DNA of 35,355 nt from an uncultured Litoreibacter sp. (GTDB lineage: Bacteria; Pseudomonadota; Alphaproteobacteria; Rhodobacterales; Rhodobacteraceae), in NCBI GenBank assembly GCA_938030665.1, contig CALHHY010000147.1, forward strand, positions 1-35,355. Direction: 5' to 3'. The translations under genes were made by a program, and so were the position numbers. Under the pieces are notes generated by a model, which saw only the letters and a list, made by a program, of their open reading frames with translations, was not told the DNA's origin and made no database searches. Below, piece by piece: positions 23,347 through 32,674 of this stretch (the stretch's first letter is position 1; each line of letters opens with the position of its first letter).

Positions 23347-25223
23347 TAGATCAGCGCCCGGGTGCCCGGCGTCATCGGCCATACGACCTCCTGTTGTTGT
23401 TGGGTGAGTACAGTGCGGGTCTGCGCGAAGCTGTTGATGGAGATATGGCGCGCAAAAAGCCGCGCCAGAAGGGCTGAGAGTAGCAGCCGGGAGCCGCCCG
23501 TCAGCACGGTTTCATCGACATCAAGGGTGATCTCGACCCCATGGCCGAAGCAAAGCGGGCCCGGCACACCCAGCCGCTCGATCACCGGCTTGGAGCGGAC
23601 CCGGTTGATCGACCTCCCATGTCGCTCCAACTTTGGATCACCACGATCGGCATAGAGCTGCAAGAGCGCCCGCAAGGGCTCGCTATCTTTGCCTTCGGCC
23701 GCCAGCGATACGTAGTTCAGGCTCAACTGCGAAATCCAGCGCCAGGTCAGATCGTCAAGCTTGCGTTCCGCACCCGTGCCCTGCGGCAGGGAGGACCGCA
23801 AAGAGGGGCGCGGGCGCTTGAACGCCTCCAGCAGGTCGACGGAGGCTACAGGGTCCCCGGTTTCCAATGTCAGGACTGGCTTTTCGTCCAGAATAGGTAG
23901 GTCGCGATTGGTGCAGAGCGCCCGGATATCGAGCCGCTGCACATCTGTATTGGCGCTTGCGGTCCCCGGCCGAGAGACGCTGATAAACATATCGTCGCCG
24001 GTGTAGCTTGTGCGGGTCTGCCCGCGCCGTATCTCGTCCTCACCCGGCCTGCGGGCACGGCGTTCCACCGAATAGACCAGCCCCGACTCGCTGCGCTGTT
24101 CCAGCGAGAATAGCGGCGTGATCCGGGCCTGCTTTCCGGTCGCCTCCGCATTTTCGACCCGCAGAAGGCGGAAAATCTCGTAGTCGCGGGGCCTGGTCCG
24201 GTCGGCATGCACAATATGGGCGCTGCGTTTAGGGTCGAGCGGGACCAGATTGCATTCCTGCTCGAACAGGTTAACGAGCGGGGCAACACAAAGCTGGAAA
24301 TCGCCTTGTTTGACATCGCCCAAAGCAGGCTGTTCCCGGTCAAACAGAATCACCAACTCCACCGTATTATTCCCACTGGCGCGGATCACCGGGGCAAGCC
24401 CGGAGAGCCGCACATAGTGGAAGCGCTGCGGCATCAGGAAATATTCGCGCAGCAGGCGATATCCTTCAAAGGAGTGGCGCAGCTTGGGTGTCAAGGCCTC
24501 GTCGTCAGAGACACCGATCATTGCGGGCGTGGCTGTGGCGCGAAATTGTTCAGACTTGTCGGACGGACGGGCAAGCGCAGTACGGCCAAAGCCGAATATT
24601 GCGTCGAACAAGGCAGGAGCGCGGTTACTAGCCCCAAAATAAAGGTCCAACTGATCGAGCGACAGCTCGCTTAGCGTGCCGGGGCCGTGGCGTTTGACCA
24701 CGATCCGAAGACCCGCTTGAGGCGTCGGGTCCCTACCTTTGGTGATCCCTGCCTCCGACAGCGCGCCGGGGTCTTGCAGGTAATCGACGTCAGCCACCTC
24801 AATGGGCCAAAGCGGCACGTCCTGTGCGGTGGTGTAAGTCGCCCTCGTTCTGAGTCCGTCGCGTATGCCCGACACCAGCCTTGTACCGCGTTTCACCACA
24901 TGACCGCCCAACATGGAGATCAGCTGCGGCCCCGGCACCAACCGGGCCATCGACATGGCGGGCGCGGGGCCCGCAAGGTCGGGGTAGAGCGTATCCAGCA
25001 AGTTGCGGACATAGCGGCTGGCCTCGCCGTCAACTTTCAACCGGGTGCGGGCGCTCAGGAAGGCCACACCTTCCAAGAGCCGTTCGACATAGGGGTCGGG
25101 GCAGGGCGTGCTTTCAATGGACAGGTTTCGCGCCACATTGGGGTGCAGCGCGGCAAATTCACCGGCCATCCCGCGGATGTGGTCCAATTCCTCCTCGTAA
25201 TAGGCGAGAAACGCGCGGTCCAT
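23346..25223 (-). CDS. tssF: TssF baseplate protein
   Basis: The largest wedge component of the baseplate, at 625 residues. The N-terminus AFLAYYEEELDHIRGMAGEFA and the following HPNVARNLSIESTPCPDPYVERLLEG are diagnostic of TssF (VasA/ImpG). Later blocks include YFLMPQRFHYVRLSGL, NLFEQECNLVPLD and LCTNRDLP. The ATG at 25223 overlaps the tssE stop by one base, so translation of tssE, tssF, tssG, tagH and tssJ is a coupled chain. Confidence 0.96.
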   Translation of the reverse strand: MDRAFLAYYEEELDHIRGMAGEFAALHPNVARNLSIESTPCPDPYVERLLEGVAFLSARTRLKVDGEASRYVRNLLDTLYPDLAGPAPAMSMARLVPGPQLISMLGGHVVKRGTRLVSGIRDGLRTRATYTTAQDVPLWPIEVADVDYLQDPGALSEAGITKGRDPTPQAGLRIVVKRHGPGTLSELSLDQLDLYFGASNRAPALFDAIFGFGRTALARPSDKSEQFRATATPAMIGVSDDEALTPKLRHSFEGYRLLREYFLMPQRFHYVRLSGLAPVIRASGNNTVELVILFDREQPALGDVKQGDFQLCVAPLVNLFEQECNLVPLDPKRSAHIVHADRTRPRDYEIFRLLRVENAEATGKQARITPLFSLEQRSESGLVYSVERRARRPGEDEIRRGQTRTSYTGDDMFISVSRPGTASANTDVQRLDIRALCTNRDLPILDEKPVLTLETGDPVASVDLLEAFKRPRPSLRSSLPQGTGAERKLDDLTWRWISQLSLNYVSLAAEGKDSEPLRALLQLYADRGDPKLERHGRSINRVRSKPVIERLGVPGPLCFGHGVEITLDVDETVLTGGSRLLLSALLARLFARHISINSFAQTRTVLTQQQQEVVWPMTPGTRALI

Positions 25224-25942
25224 CAGACCTCCTCCACGGTGGTGGCAGCCGCGCCATTATCAAGGTCAATCGCTGTGGAGAGACGCAGTCGCTCCGGCAC
25301 CGGAGACAGTAAGAGCACCCCGTCAATATCAATGCGCATCCCCGTCTTGGGGTCGACGCGCACCTTCACCTTCACTGTTCCGCGCTTCAGGCGGGGTTCA
25401 AAAACGTGCAGCACGTCCCGGATTTCACGCTCCAAAGCGTGCTTGTCAAAATCGGAGCCCCGCCGACCTGAAAAGGACGGCACCCCGTAATTCAGAACGC
25501 TGTCGCGCACGTTGGGAAAATCTTGCAGTTGCTCCTCGGTGGATTTGACCCGTTCGGCCTCCAGATCGGTGAGCAGAAAATGGGCCTCTAATCGCGCGAT
25601 GTTGAATAGCATCTCGATGTCACGACGTACGGCCTCGCGCAGGGTGTCGGCGTCCACGATGACGCCGCGCTCCTCCAGATAACGGCGGCGCTGCGACTTC
25701 TGCACCAGCAGGTGCAGCCGCTGCCGGTCTTCTGTGGCAAGGTCGTTCAGCCGCTCAATGGCTCGTGTTCCGCCGTCGATGACCTGGTCCAGATCAATGT
25801 CCGGGCCAAGGTCCTTTTGCAGATCAGCGCGCAGGCTGTCTGTTTCTGCCGCTATGCCCGGCAGGTCGTCTATCAGCCGGTCCCACAGGGACGGCTGCAC
25901 CAGTTCCTGCCGGGCGCCAATTTGGGCAGAGGTATCAGACAT
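25223..25942 (-). CDS. tssE: TssE (gp25-like) baseplate protein with internal extension
   Basis: TssE is the gp25-like baseplate piece that starts sheath polymerisation. At 239 residues it is longer than the roughly 140-180 I would expect. The N-terminal QPSLWDRLIDD is typical. An unusual helical segment (about residues 30-95, Arg/Leu-rich) precedes the usual LREAVRRDIEMLFN block. The gp25 core then runs to the end: SVLNYGVPSFSGR, ALEREIRDVLHVFEPRL, VKVRVDPKTG and LLSPVPERLRLSTAIDLDNG. It lies nine bases after the hcp stop. Confidence 0.92.
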   Translation of the reverse strand: MSDTSAQIGARQELVQPSLWDRLIDDLPGIAAETDSLRADLQKDLGPDIDLDQVIDGGTRAIERLNDLATEDRQRLHLLVQKSQRRRYLEERGVIVDADTLREAVRRDIEMLFNIARLEAHFLLTDLEAERVKSTEEQLQDFPNVRDSVLNYGVPSFSGRRGSDFDKHALEREIRDVLHVFEPRLKRGTVKVKVRVDPKTGMRIDIDGVLLLSPVPERLRLSTAIDLDNGAAATTVEEV

Positions 25943-25951
25943 GGTCCGGGC

Positions 25952-26434
25952 TTACACACCAGCCGCGATGTCGTATTCGATTTCGTGCTCGTCCCCGGCG
26001 GAATGGTCATCGGCCTGGACCGTGTACAAGACCTTGACGTTCTCGAACGCAAAGCCAACCCCTTCCTCGATCTGAAGCCCGTCCTCTGGAGTTGGCAGAA
26101 TGGTGTAATCGGAGACGATGACATTGGTCATGGTGATGACAAGATAGTCCAAATGCGCCTCCCCAGAGTCCTTGCGCACTGAGAGCACGATCTCGTCAAA
26201 TGACTTGCCTTGCATGCAGGCCAAAGCCAGGTAGGGCGAAGACGCGTCGTAATATTTCGACACAGTCAAGGTTGACACACTGGCCCGCGCTTTAGAGCGG
26301 CCACGGCCCATCTGCGCCGCCGCACCCTGGCTTATGCCCCAACTGATCGCATGAACGTCAATCTCATCCTCATGGTCGGAACGTTGGCTCTCGCCCGCAA
26401 CGTCGGGGACTAGCAAATATCCTGTAAGCGCCAT
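25952..26434 (-). CDS. hcp: Hcp (TssD) tube protein
   Basis: Hcp hexamers stack into the inner tube and carry small effectors. The 160-residue length and blocks LTGYLLVPDVAGES, EIDVHAISWGISQG, LTVSKYYDASSPYL, HLDYLVITMTNVIVSDYT and FAFENVKVLYTVQ are typical. It has a strong ribosome-binding site (AAGGAG) before the ATG at 26434, in the short gap after tssC, consistent with high expression. Confidence 0.97.
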   Translation of the reverse strand: MALTGYLLVPDVAGESQRSDHEDEIDVHAISWGISQGAAAQMGRGRSKARASVSTLTVSKYYDASSPYLALACMQGKSFDEIVLSVRKDSGEAHLDYLVITMTNVIVSDYTILPTPEDGLQIEEGVGFAFENVKVLYTVQADDHSAGDEHEIEYDIAAGV

Positions 26435-26463
26435 TGAAATTCTCCTTCAAAAAAATCGTGAAT

Positions 26464-27972
26464 TTAGGTCTTTACGGAAGGCAGTTCTGAGACCAGCCGC
26501 AGGCTCGCGTTGATACCCTCCAGTTGGTAATGTGGTCTGAGAAAAAACCGGGCATTGTAGTATCCTGGACGACCCTCGACACTGTCGACTTGCACCTCGG
26601 CAGCGGCAAGCGGACGTTTCGCCTTGGCCTTGTCATCGGCCATCGCCGGGTTGGCCAGAACGTAGCGGTTGATCCACTCGCTGAGCCAGACCTGCATGTC
26701 GGCGCGCTCCTTGAACGTCCCGACCTTGTCGCGCGCGATGGCCTTGAGGTAATGCGCAAAACGGCTGACCGGGAACAGGTAGGGCAGGTTGGCACTGAGC
26801 CGCTCATTGGCCTGCGCATCCGGGTCGACCAACTTGCCCGCGCGGGTTTCGTCATCCTGCAGGGAATGCGCGCCGATAAAGGCCGCAAGGTCGGTGTTTT
26901 TGCGGTGCAGGATTGGCATCATGCCCAGCTTGGCCAGCTCCGCCTCCCGCCGGTCGTCAATGGCGATCTCGGTGGGGCATTTCATGGCGATGGAACCGTC
27001 ATCTGTCGGGAAAGTATGAACGGGGAGGTTGGTCACCGTGCCGCCTGATTCCACCCCCCGGATCTGGGTGCCCCAACCCGACAGCTTGTGGCTGCGGTTG
27101 ATATTGACACCCATCGCGAAGGCCGCATTCATCCAGACATAGTGGTCATGCTTGCCGGCGATCTGTTCCTCGAAGTCGAAGCCTTTGACCGGCACCGTTT
27201 CCGCACCATAGGGCAGGCGGCCCAGCACGCGTGGCATGGTCAGTCCAATATAACGGGCGTCTTCACTCTCTCGCAGTGACTGCCAGCTGGCGTAGTCGGG
27301 AGAGGACACGATGCCTTCCAGATCCTGCGGGTTTGGTAGCTCCTGCCAGCTTTCCATCTTGAAGAGTTGCGGCGCGGCCGCGGCGATAAATGGCGCATGG
27401 GCCGAGGCGCAGATGCCGGAAAGCTCTCGCAGCAGGCCGACATCCTTCGGCTTGTGGGAAAATTCATAAGCCCCAATGATCGCGCCAAACGGTTCGCCCC
27501 CGAACTGCGAATACTCCGCCGCATAGATGCTCTTGTAGATGGGCGATTGATCCCACATCTGGCCTTCGAAGTCTTCCAGCGTGTCGGCCAGCTCATCCTT
27601 TTTGAGGTTCATCACACGAATCTTGAGCTTCTGATCAGTCTCGGTGTTGTTCACGAGGTAATGCAGGCCGCGCCAGGTGCCCTCCATCTCCCGTATGGCG
27701 TCGGAATGCAGCACTTCATTCATCTGGTCGGACAACATCGAGTCGATGCCCGCGATCAACGATTTGATCGACTTGGTCGCGTTACCCGAGATCGTGGCGC
27801 TGCCCGCCTTCTCCTTCGCGGCGAGGGCGAGATTGGCTACCAGCGCCTGGATTTTCTCACCTTCGCTGTCCTTGACGCGGAAGTCCTTCTCCAGAAGTTC
27901 GGAGAATTCGCCAAGGTCGAGGACTTCGGCTTCGGCGGCTTCGGCGCCGCCCTGCAGTTCGGTGTCAGCCAT
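26464..27972 (-). CDS. tssC: TssC sheath protein (large subunit)
   Basis: TssC with TssB forms the contractile sheath. It has 502 residues, the usual length. Diagnostic blocks are EGTWRGLHYLVNNTETD, LKIRVMNLKKDELADTLEDF, GAYEFSHKPKDVGLLRELS, YIGLTMPRVLGRLPYG, CPTEIAIDDRREAELAKLGM and FSVSRFAHYLKAI-like FPVSRFAHYLKAIARD. A strong GAGGAGG ribosome-binding site precedes the ATG, and the gap to tssB is only two bases. Confidence 0.97.
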   Translation of the reverse strand: MADTELQGGAEAAEAEVLDLGEFSELLEKDFRVKDSEGEKIQALVANLALAAKEKAGSATISGNATKSIKSLIAGIDSMLSDQMNEVLHSDAIREMEGTWRGLHYLVNNTETDQKLKIRVMNLKKDELADTLEDFEGQMWDQSPIYKSIYAAEYSQFGGEPFGAIIGAYEFSHKPKDVGLLRELSGICASAHAPFIAAAAPQLFKMESWQELPNPQDLEGIVSSPDYASWQSLRESEDARYIGLTMPRVLGRLPYGAETVPVKGFDFEEQIAGKHDHYVWMNAAFAMGVNINRSHKLSGWGTQIRGVESGGTVTNLPVHTFPTDDGSIAMKCPTEIAIDDRREAELAKLGMMPILHRKNTDLAAFIGAHSLQDDETRAGKLVDPDAQANERLSANLPYLFPVSRFAHYLKAIARDKVGTFKERADMQVWLSEWINRYVLANPAMADDKAKAKRPLAAAEVQVDSVEGRPGYYNARFFLRPHYQLEGINASLRLVSELPSVKT

Positions 27973-27974
27973 GA

Positions 27975-28511
27975 CTATACCTCCTCGCTTTCATTGTTCT
28001 TCATCGCTTCGTCGGCGGCCTGAGCCAGTAGCGGTTCGTTATTCAGCAGCTGAGCGATGCGTTTCTCGGCATCGACCCTGCCGTCCATGTAGCCAAGCAG
28101 CTCTTCAAGCTTGCCGCGCATCTTCAACAACTCGGCCAAGGGTGGAATTTGCTCGGCCATCTTGTCGGGGGAGAAATCGCCCATGCTTTTGAAGCTAAGG
28201 TCAACGAAAAGCTCGTCTTCTGCATCCTCGCCGTCGGCGGAGGGCAGGGTATTTTTCACCCGCGTTTTCACCCGCGGTGACAGACCTTCCATGAACTTGT
28301 TGAAACGGCCCGCATCGGTTTCAACGAAATTGCGCTCACCAACAGGCTTCTGGGCTTCCTTGCTTTCAGATGACCCCGCCAGATCAGCCATCACCCCCAT
28401 CACAAAGGGCAGTTCGATGGTGGTCGGGCTGTCGTAATGCTCCACGTCATATTCAATTTGCACACGCGGCGCGCGATTTCGGCCGGTACTCTTCTGCTTA
28501 CTCTCGGACAT
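27975..28511 (-). CDS. tssB: TssB sheath protein (small subunit)
   Basis: The 178-residue partner of TssC. Typical blocks are RAPRVQIEYDVEHYD, IELPFVMGVMADLAG, FVETDAGRFNKFMEGLSPRV and FKSMGDFSPDKMAEQIPPL, ending with a helical C-terminus that inserts into TssC and is read by ClpV. The ATG at 28511 has a good GGAG ribosome-binding site. Confidence 0.97.
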   Translation of the reverse strand: MSESKQKSTGRNRAPRVQIEYDVEHYDSPTTIELPFVMGVMADLAGSSESKEAQKPVGERNFVETDAGRFNKFMEGLSPRVKTRVKNTLPSADGEDAEDELFVDLSFKSMGDFSPDKMAEQIPPLAELLKMRGKLEELLGYMDGRVDAEKRIAQLLNNEPLLAQAADEAMKNNESEEV

Positions 28512-28534
28512 AAATTACTCCTTCAATAAATCAG

Positions 28535-29659
28535 TTATTTCTTCTTGGCGTCCTCCATGCCCGCCACGCTCTTGAATTCCTTCATGCCCGAGGGCGCGAC
28601 CTCCTCCATCAGTTCGAGGAAATCCATGGGCACCATGCGCCGCATTCGCCGGGCCAGATGCGGAATCGGGCTGGCGGGCTCTGTGCGTTCATAAAATGCG
28701 ACAATGCCATCCAGGGCGCGCTCGACATCGGCGCGCGACCCTATGGCTCCCGGCACGCGACCGTGGGTGGCACTGCCATTGGTCTGGGGAGCCGCGATGG
28801 GTGCGCTGGGTTGGCTCACTTGCGTCTTGGTGGAACTTGCCTCTGACGGGCTCGCGCTCTCTAGTGTTTTGCGCACCATCGTCAGAAAGTCAGACAGCTC
28901 GGGCAGGCTCAACGGCGAGCGCTCCCCGAAGGCCCCGGCCTCTCCGAACGTGTCGCAAAGGGCGGCGACCGCCGCCTCGCAGGCTTGCAGATCGGCCAGA
29001 AAGGCCGCAGCGCGCTTTGGCTCCTCTGCGTTCAGCCCGCCCAGCGCGCCGTTCACCCGATTACGCCGGGTCTCATGCTTGACGGCGATTGCTTCGAGCT
29101 CTGCAGCACCCAGGCCAGAGACGGCCCGCGCTTTCATGTCGTGCGGGGTCAGCGTGCCGATGGAGACATCATAGCCCAGGATCGGCCCGATGCCGCGTGG
29201 CTCCAGCATGGGCGAGAATTTCAGATCGCCCAGCAGCCCGTTCTCGTCATTTTCCAGTTGCTTGAGCGCGTTGATGCGCGGCGTGGCAGCGGCGCGTGGA
29301 TCGTCCCGCTTGCGCAATTCCGGATGCAGGCTGTCCCAATGCGTGGCAAGGGTCTGGCTGAGCATATCAAGCCCGGCGGCAAGCCCTGCAAACCCCTCGC
29401 TCGCGTAGCCGGCTCGCACCAGCATCACAAGCAGTCGCAGGTCGCGTCCGCTGGCTGCCAGCACCAATCCCTGTTCAGCAACCTCGTCCCAAGGTACCGG
29501 CACGGCACCGGGGTTGATATCGCCTTCACGGGTCAGGCGAACGGACTTGGCGGCTGGCTCCAGCAGCCGTTCAAGCGCGTGAAACCTGGTGTCATTTCTG
29601 AGCTCTGTTCCGGACGGGTTATCCCCGTCGACAGGCTCAAGAAGGGCGGCAAAATTCAT
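28535..29659 (-). CDS. tssA: TssA (ImpA-type) cap/baseplate protein
   Basis: TssA organises baseplate and sheath assembly. From the ATG at 29659 it has 374 residues. The N-terminal ImpA domain starts with FAALLEPVDGDNPSGTELR and contains WDEVAEQGLVLAASGRDLRL and LSQTLATHWDSLHPEL. The rest is a variable linker and a short C-terminal helical region (PIPHLARRMRRMVPMDFLEL), like the shorter TssA class. A TTG 39 bases upstream is in frame, but the ATG has an AGG ribosome-binding site about seven bases ahead and begins at the conserved domain. Confidence 0.93.
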   Translation of the reverse strand: MNFAALLEPVDGDNPSGTELRNDTRFHALERLLEPAAKSVRLTREGDINPGAVPVPWDEVAEQGLVLAASGRDLRLLVMLVRAGYASEGFAGLAAGLDMLSQTLATHWDSLHPELRKRDDPRAAATPRINALKQLENDENGLLGDLKFSPMLEPRGIGPILGYDVSIGTLTPHDMKARAVSGLGAAELEAIAVKHETRRNRVNGALGGLNAEEPKRAAAFLADLQACEAAVAALCDTFGEAGAFGERSPLSLPELSDFLTMVRKTLESASPSEASSTKTQVSQPSAPIAAPQTNGSATHGRVPGAIGSRADVERALDGIVAFYERTEPASPIPHLARRMRRMVPMDFLELMEEVAPSGMKEFKSVAGMEDAKKK

Positions 29660-29823
29660 AACCCAACCTAAGAAACTAATATAATCAATGTCGTCCAATT
29701 GGGGGTAGCAGAGACGATTCTGCCTAGTGAATCAACAAAAACCATGACTCTGCGTAACAGCTTGGCGCTTTTTCACAGTGCCCTCACAGGGGCCTTACGC
29801 GCCGCTAACGGATGGCTCGGGAC
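29660..29823. promoter_or_regulatory. Intergenic gap between clpV and tssA
   Basis: This 164-base gap is the only sizeable interruption in the minus-strand T6SS genes from clpV to the caspase-like gene, so it may hold the promoter of the tssA operon. The tssA-proximal half is AT-rich (ATTATATTAG on the minus strand near 29675), but I cannot pair it with a good -35. A weak stem around 29780-29793 (CCCT-CAC-AGGG) is too short to call a terminator. Confidence 0.35.
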
Positions 29824-32526
29824 TTATTCGAAACCATAGGCGAACCCCGCGTCTGACCCCGAAACGGTCACTTTGGTCATGGCTTCCCCTTCCAGCGATT
29901 TGTGCAGAATCTGGCGGCTGAGCTCAGGCAAAAGCGTGTTCGTGAGGATTGCGTCGATCATCCGTCCGCCGCTTTCGATCTCGGTGCAACGCGTCTTTAT
30001 GACGTCGAGCGCGGAGGGTTCGATCACCAACTCTGCGTCATATCCAGTGCCCAATCGTTTCGCGATAGACCGTAGCTTATGACCTGCAATGACCTCGATC
30101 ATCTTGTCCGACAGCGGGTTGAACGGGATGGTCACGACGCGGCCCAGAAGCGCCGCGGGGAAGACTTTCAAAAGGGGCGCGCGCAGCGCCGCGTCCAGCT
30201 CCTCCAGATTGGCCGCCTGGGTGCCGTCCTCTGTCATGGTCATGATCTCGTCAGACCCAACATTGGAGGTCAGAAGGATCAAGGTGTTCTTGAAGTCGAT
30301 CCGCCGCCCCTCGCTGTCATCCATCATCCCCTTGTCAAAGACCTGGAAGAAGATTTCATGCACGTCAGAATGGGCCTTCTCGACCTCATCAAGCAGCACC
30401 ACCGAATAGGGCCGGCGTCGCACGGCTTCGGTCAAAAGCCCGCCCTTGCCGTAGCCCACATAGCCGGGCGGCGCGCCTTTGAGAGTAGAAACAGTATGTG
30501 CTTCCTGAAACTCGCTCATATTGATGGAGATCAGGTTGCCCTCGCCGCCATACATCTGATCAGCCAGCGCAAGTGCGGTCTCCGTCTTGCCGACACCTGA
30601 CGGACCGCAAAGCATGAAAACACCCACCGGCTTTTCCGGCGCACCAAGCCCTGCCGATGAGGTCTGTATGCGGTTCGCAATCATTTCCATCGCGTGATCC
30701 TGACCTACGACGCGCTCCGCAAGGGTCTGCGCAAGCATCAACGCGCGTTCGGTCTGGCTGGCCATCATCCGCCCCATCGGGATGCCGGTCCAATCCTGTA
30801 CGACGGAGGCGACAGCCATCTTGTCCACCGATGGCAGGATAAGCGGGGTTTCCCCCTGCGCTTCGGTGAGGCTCGCCATCTTGGCGCGCAGATCGATCAG
30901 CGCGGCGTCACGGTCAAAAGGCGCGGCCTCCGTCTCGACCTGAGCCGCGTCCTTGTCGATTTCTACGCCCTCGCCGGTATCGTCCAGAACCGCGCCTGAG
31001 GCCCTGAGCTGTGCGCGGAGCTCCAGAATGTCTTTCACAAGCGCCTGTTCGGCCGCCCACCGGGCGGTCGCCGCATCCAGTTCGGACCGTGCAGTCTCGA
31101 TAGCGGCGTTCACTTGCTCCTCCCGATCGGCGGTATCAATGCCAATCTCGCCCTCCCGCTCGATGATCCCGGCCTCAATCTCCAAAGCGGCGAGGCGGCG
31201 CGCGATGTCGTCCACTTCGGCGGGCGTTGCGTGCTGCGAGACCGCCACCCGCGCGCAGGCCGTGTCGAGAAGCGAGATCGCCTTGTCCGGCAGCTGGCGA
31301 CTGGGGATGTAGCGATGCGAGAGCTTCACGGAGGCCTCGATCGCCTCGTCCAACACCTCCACCTGATGGTGCTTCTCCAAAACCCCGGTCACGCCGCGGC
31401 ACATCAGGATCGCCTTTTCCTCGTCCGGCTCCTCGATCTTAACGACCTGGAAGCGGCGGGTCAGCGCCGGGTCTGGCTCGATATGTTGCTTGTATTCAGC
31501 CCAGGTGGTGGCTGCAACAGTGCGTAATTCGCCACGCGCAAGTGCAGGTTTCAGAAGGTTGGCCGCGTCGCCGGTGCCGGCCGCGCCGCCCGCCCCAATC
31601 AGCGTGTGCGCTTCGTCGATAAACAGGATAATCGGTGTGTCAGAGCTTTGCACCTCGTCAATCACTGTTTTCAGTCGTTTCTCAAACTCCCCCTTCACCG
31701 AGGCGCCCGCCTGCATCAGCCCGATATCGAGCATGTGCAGGTCCACATTGGCCAGCTGCGGCGGAACATCGCCCTTGGCCAGTCTTTGTGCGAAACCTTC
31801 CACGACGGCGGTTTTGCCGACGCCCGCTTCACCGGTCAGGATCGGGTTGTTCTGCTTGCGGCGCATCAGGATGTCGATAATTTGCCGGATCTCGGTATCG
31901 CGGCCTACCACGGGGTCTATCTTGCCTTGACTTGCCCGCGCGGTCAGGTTGGTGGCATATTTGTCGAGGGAGGATTGTCCGGCCTGCGCTGCCTTTTTCG
32001 TGGTCTGTCTAGCCGCGCGGACCTCCTTCCGCTCCAAAGACGCGGCCAGCAGATCGTCCAGCTGCGCGGCCATCCCTGCCGGATCCAGCTTGTCGAACTC
32101 TGGACTGATCTTGAAAAGCAAGCTCTCCAACACCGGTACTTTCAACGCGCCCAAGAGCAGGTAGGCGGAACGCACGGTGTCGTCGCCACATTCCAGGGAG
32201 CCGAAATTCCACGCCTCCTGAATCGCGTGGAAGATATGTTCCGAGAACTCCTCCACCGAACCCGCGCCATGAGGCAGGGTGTCGGTGGCGCGCAACATGT
32301 CACCGGTCAGTTGGTGGCGGTCTACCCCGGCAGCAACAAGCAAAATATCGAAGTCAGACCGGTCACTATCGGCCAGTTCGGTAACGAAATGCACCAGCTC
32401 TACATAAGGGTTGCCACGCCGTTTGGCAGCCTGGGCCGCGCCAGAGAAAGCCTGCAAACATGTTGGATTAAGTTTTCCGACCAGCTCTTTGCGCTTTACG
32501 GTTTCTGGTGACCCACGAGACGCCAT
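29824..32526 (-). CDS. clpV: ClpV (TssH) sheath-disassembly AAA+ ATPase
   Basis: ClpV pulls apart contracted TssB/C sheaths using ATP. The 900-residue protein starts with a Clp N-domain (LVGKLNPTCLQAFSGAAQAA, YVELVHFVTEL). AAA1 has Walker A GEAGVGKT at 232-239 and Walker B ILFIDEAH near 300-307. A middle coiled-coil domain follows (about 430-545). AAA2 has Walker A GPSGVGKT at 641-648 and VVLLDEVEKAH. The N-domain is the TssB-binding ClpV type and no ClpP-binding loop is evident. The ATG at 32526 has a GGGAG ribosome-binding site. It is divergent from the kinase gene. Confidence 0.97.
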   Translation of the reverse strand: MASRGSPETVKRKELVGKLNPTCLQAFSGAAQAAKRRGNPYVELVHFVTELADSDRSDFDILLVAAGVDRHQLTGDMLRATDTLPHGAGSVEEFSEHIFHAIQEAWNFGSLECGDDTVRSAYLLLGALKVPVLESLLFKISPEFDKLDPAGMAAQLDDLLAASLERKEVRAARQTTKKAAQAGQSSLDKYATNLTARASQGKIDPVVGRDTEIRQIIDILMRRKQNNPILTGEAGVGKTAVVEGFAQRLAKGDVPPQLANVDLHMLDIGLMQAGASVKGEFEKRLKTVIDEVQSSDTPIILFIDEAHTLIGAGGAAGTGDAANLLKPALARGELRTVAATTWAEYKQHIEPDPALTRRFQVVKIEEPDEEKAILMCRGVTGVLEKHHQVEVLDEAIEASVKLSHRYIPSRQLPDKAISLLDTACARVAVSQHATPAEVDDIARRLAALEIEAGIIEREGEIGIDTADREEQVNAAIETARSELDAATARWAAEQALVKDILELRAQLRASGAVLDDTGEGVEIDKDAAQVETEAAPFDRDAALIDLRAKMASLTEAQGETPLILPSVDKMAVASVVQDWTGIPMGRMMASQTERALMLAQTLAERVVGQDHAMEMIANRIQTSSAGLGAPEKPVGVFMLCGPSGVGKTETALALADQMYGGEGNLISINMSEFQEAHTVSTLKGAPPGYVGYGKGGLLTEAVRRRPYSVVLLDEVEKAHSDVHEIFFQVFDKGMMDDSEGRRIDFKNTLILLTSNVGSDEIMTMTEDGTQAANLEELDAALRAPLLKVFPAALLGRVVTIPFNPLSDKMIEVIAGHKLRSIAKRLGTGYDAELVIEPSALDVIKTRCTEIESGGRMIDAILTNTLLPELSRQILHKSLEGEAMTKVTVSGSDAGFAYGFE

Positions 32527-32674
32527 AATCGGGCTCCCTCAACAAATTTAAATTTGGTGTTTTCTAAAAGAGGTGAAATAATCGAAATGTTCTGATCTCT
32601 GATTGTAGACATAAAATGATTGATATGGCGACATTTTTGATTGCGCCCGCCAATGCGCGCGTTGGGGGCAGCAC
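32527..32674. promoter_or_regulatory. Divergent promoter region between clpV and the PpkA-like kinase
   Basis: About 148 bases separate the two divergent starts. The clpV side is strongly AT-rich and holds a perfect palindrome (32543-32556). No consensus promoter is clear, but the arrangement requires promoters in both directions. Confidence 0.5.
32543..32556. promoter_or_regulatory. Perfect 14-bp AT-rich palindrome CAAATTTAAATTTG
   Basis: The sequence equals its own reverse complement over 14 bases. It sits just upstream of the clpV ribosome-binding site in the divergent clpV-kinase region, where a dimeric regulator or nucleoid protein could act. Function is inferred only from position and symmetry. 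Confidence 0.4.

Noticed and set aside
31606-32511. Plus-strand open frame of 301 codons opposite clpV
   Set aside because: It is antisense to the conserved clpV N-terminal region and has no independent support.
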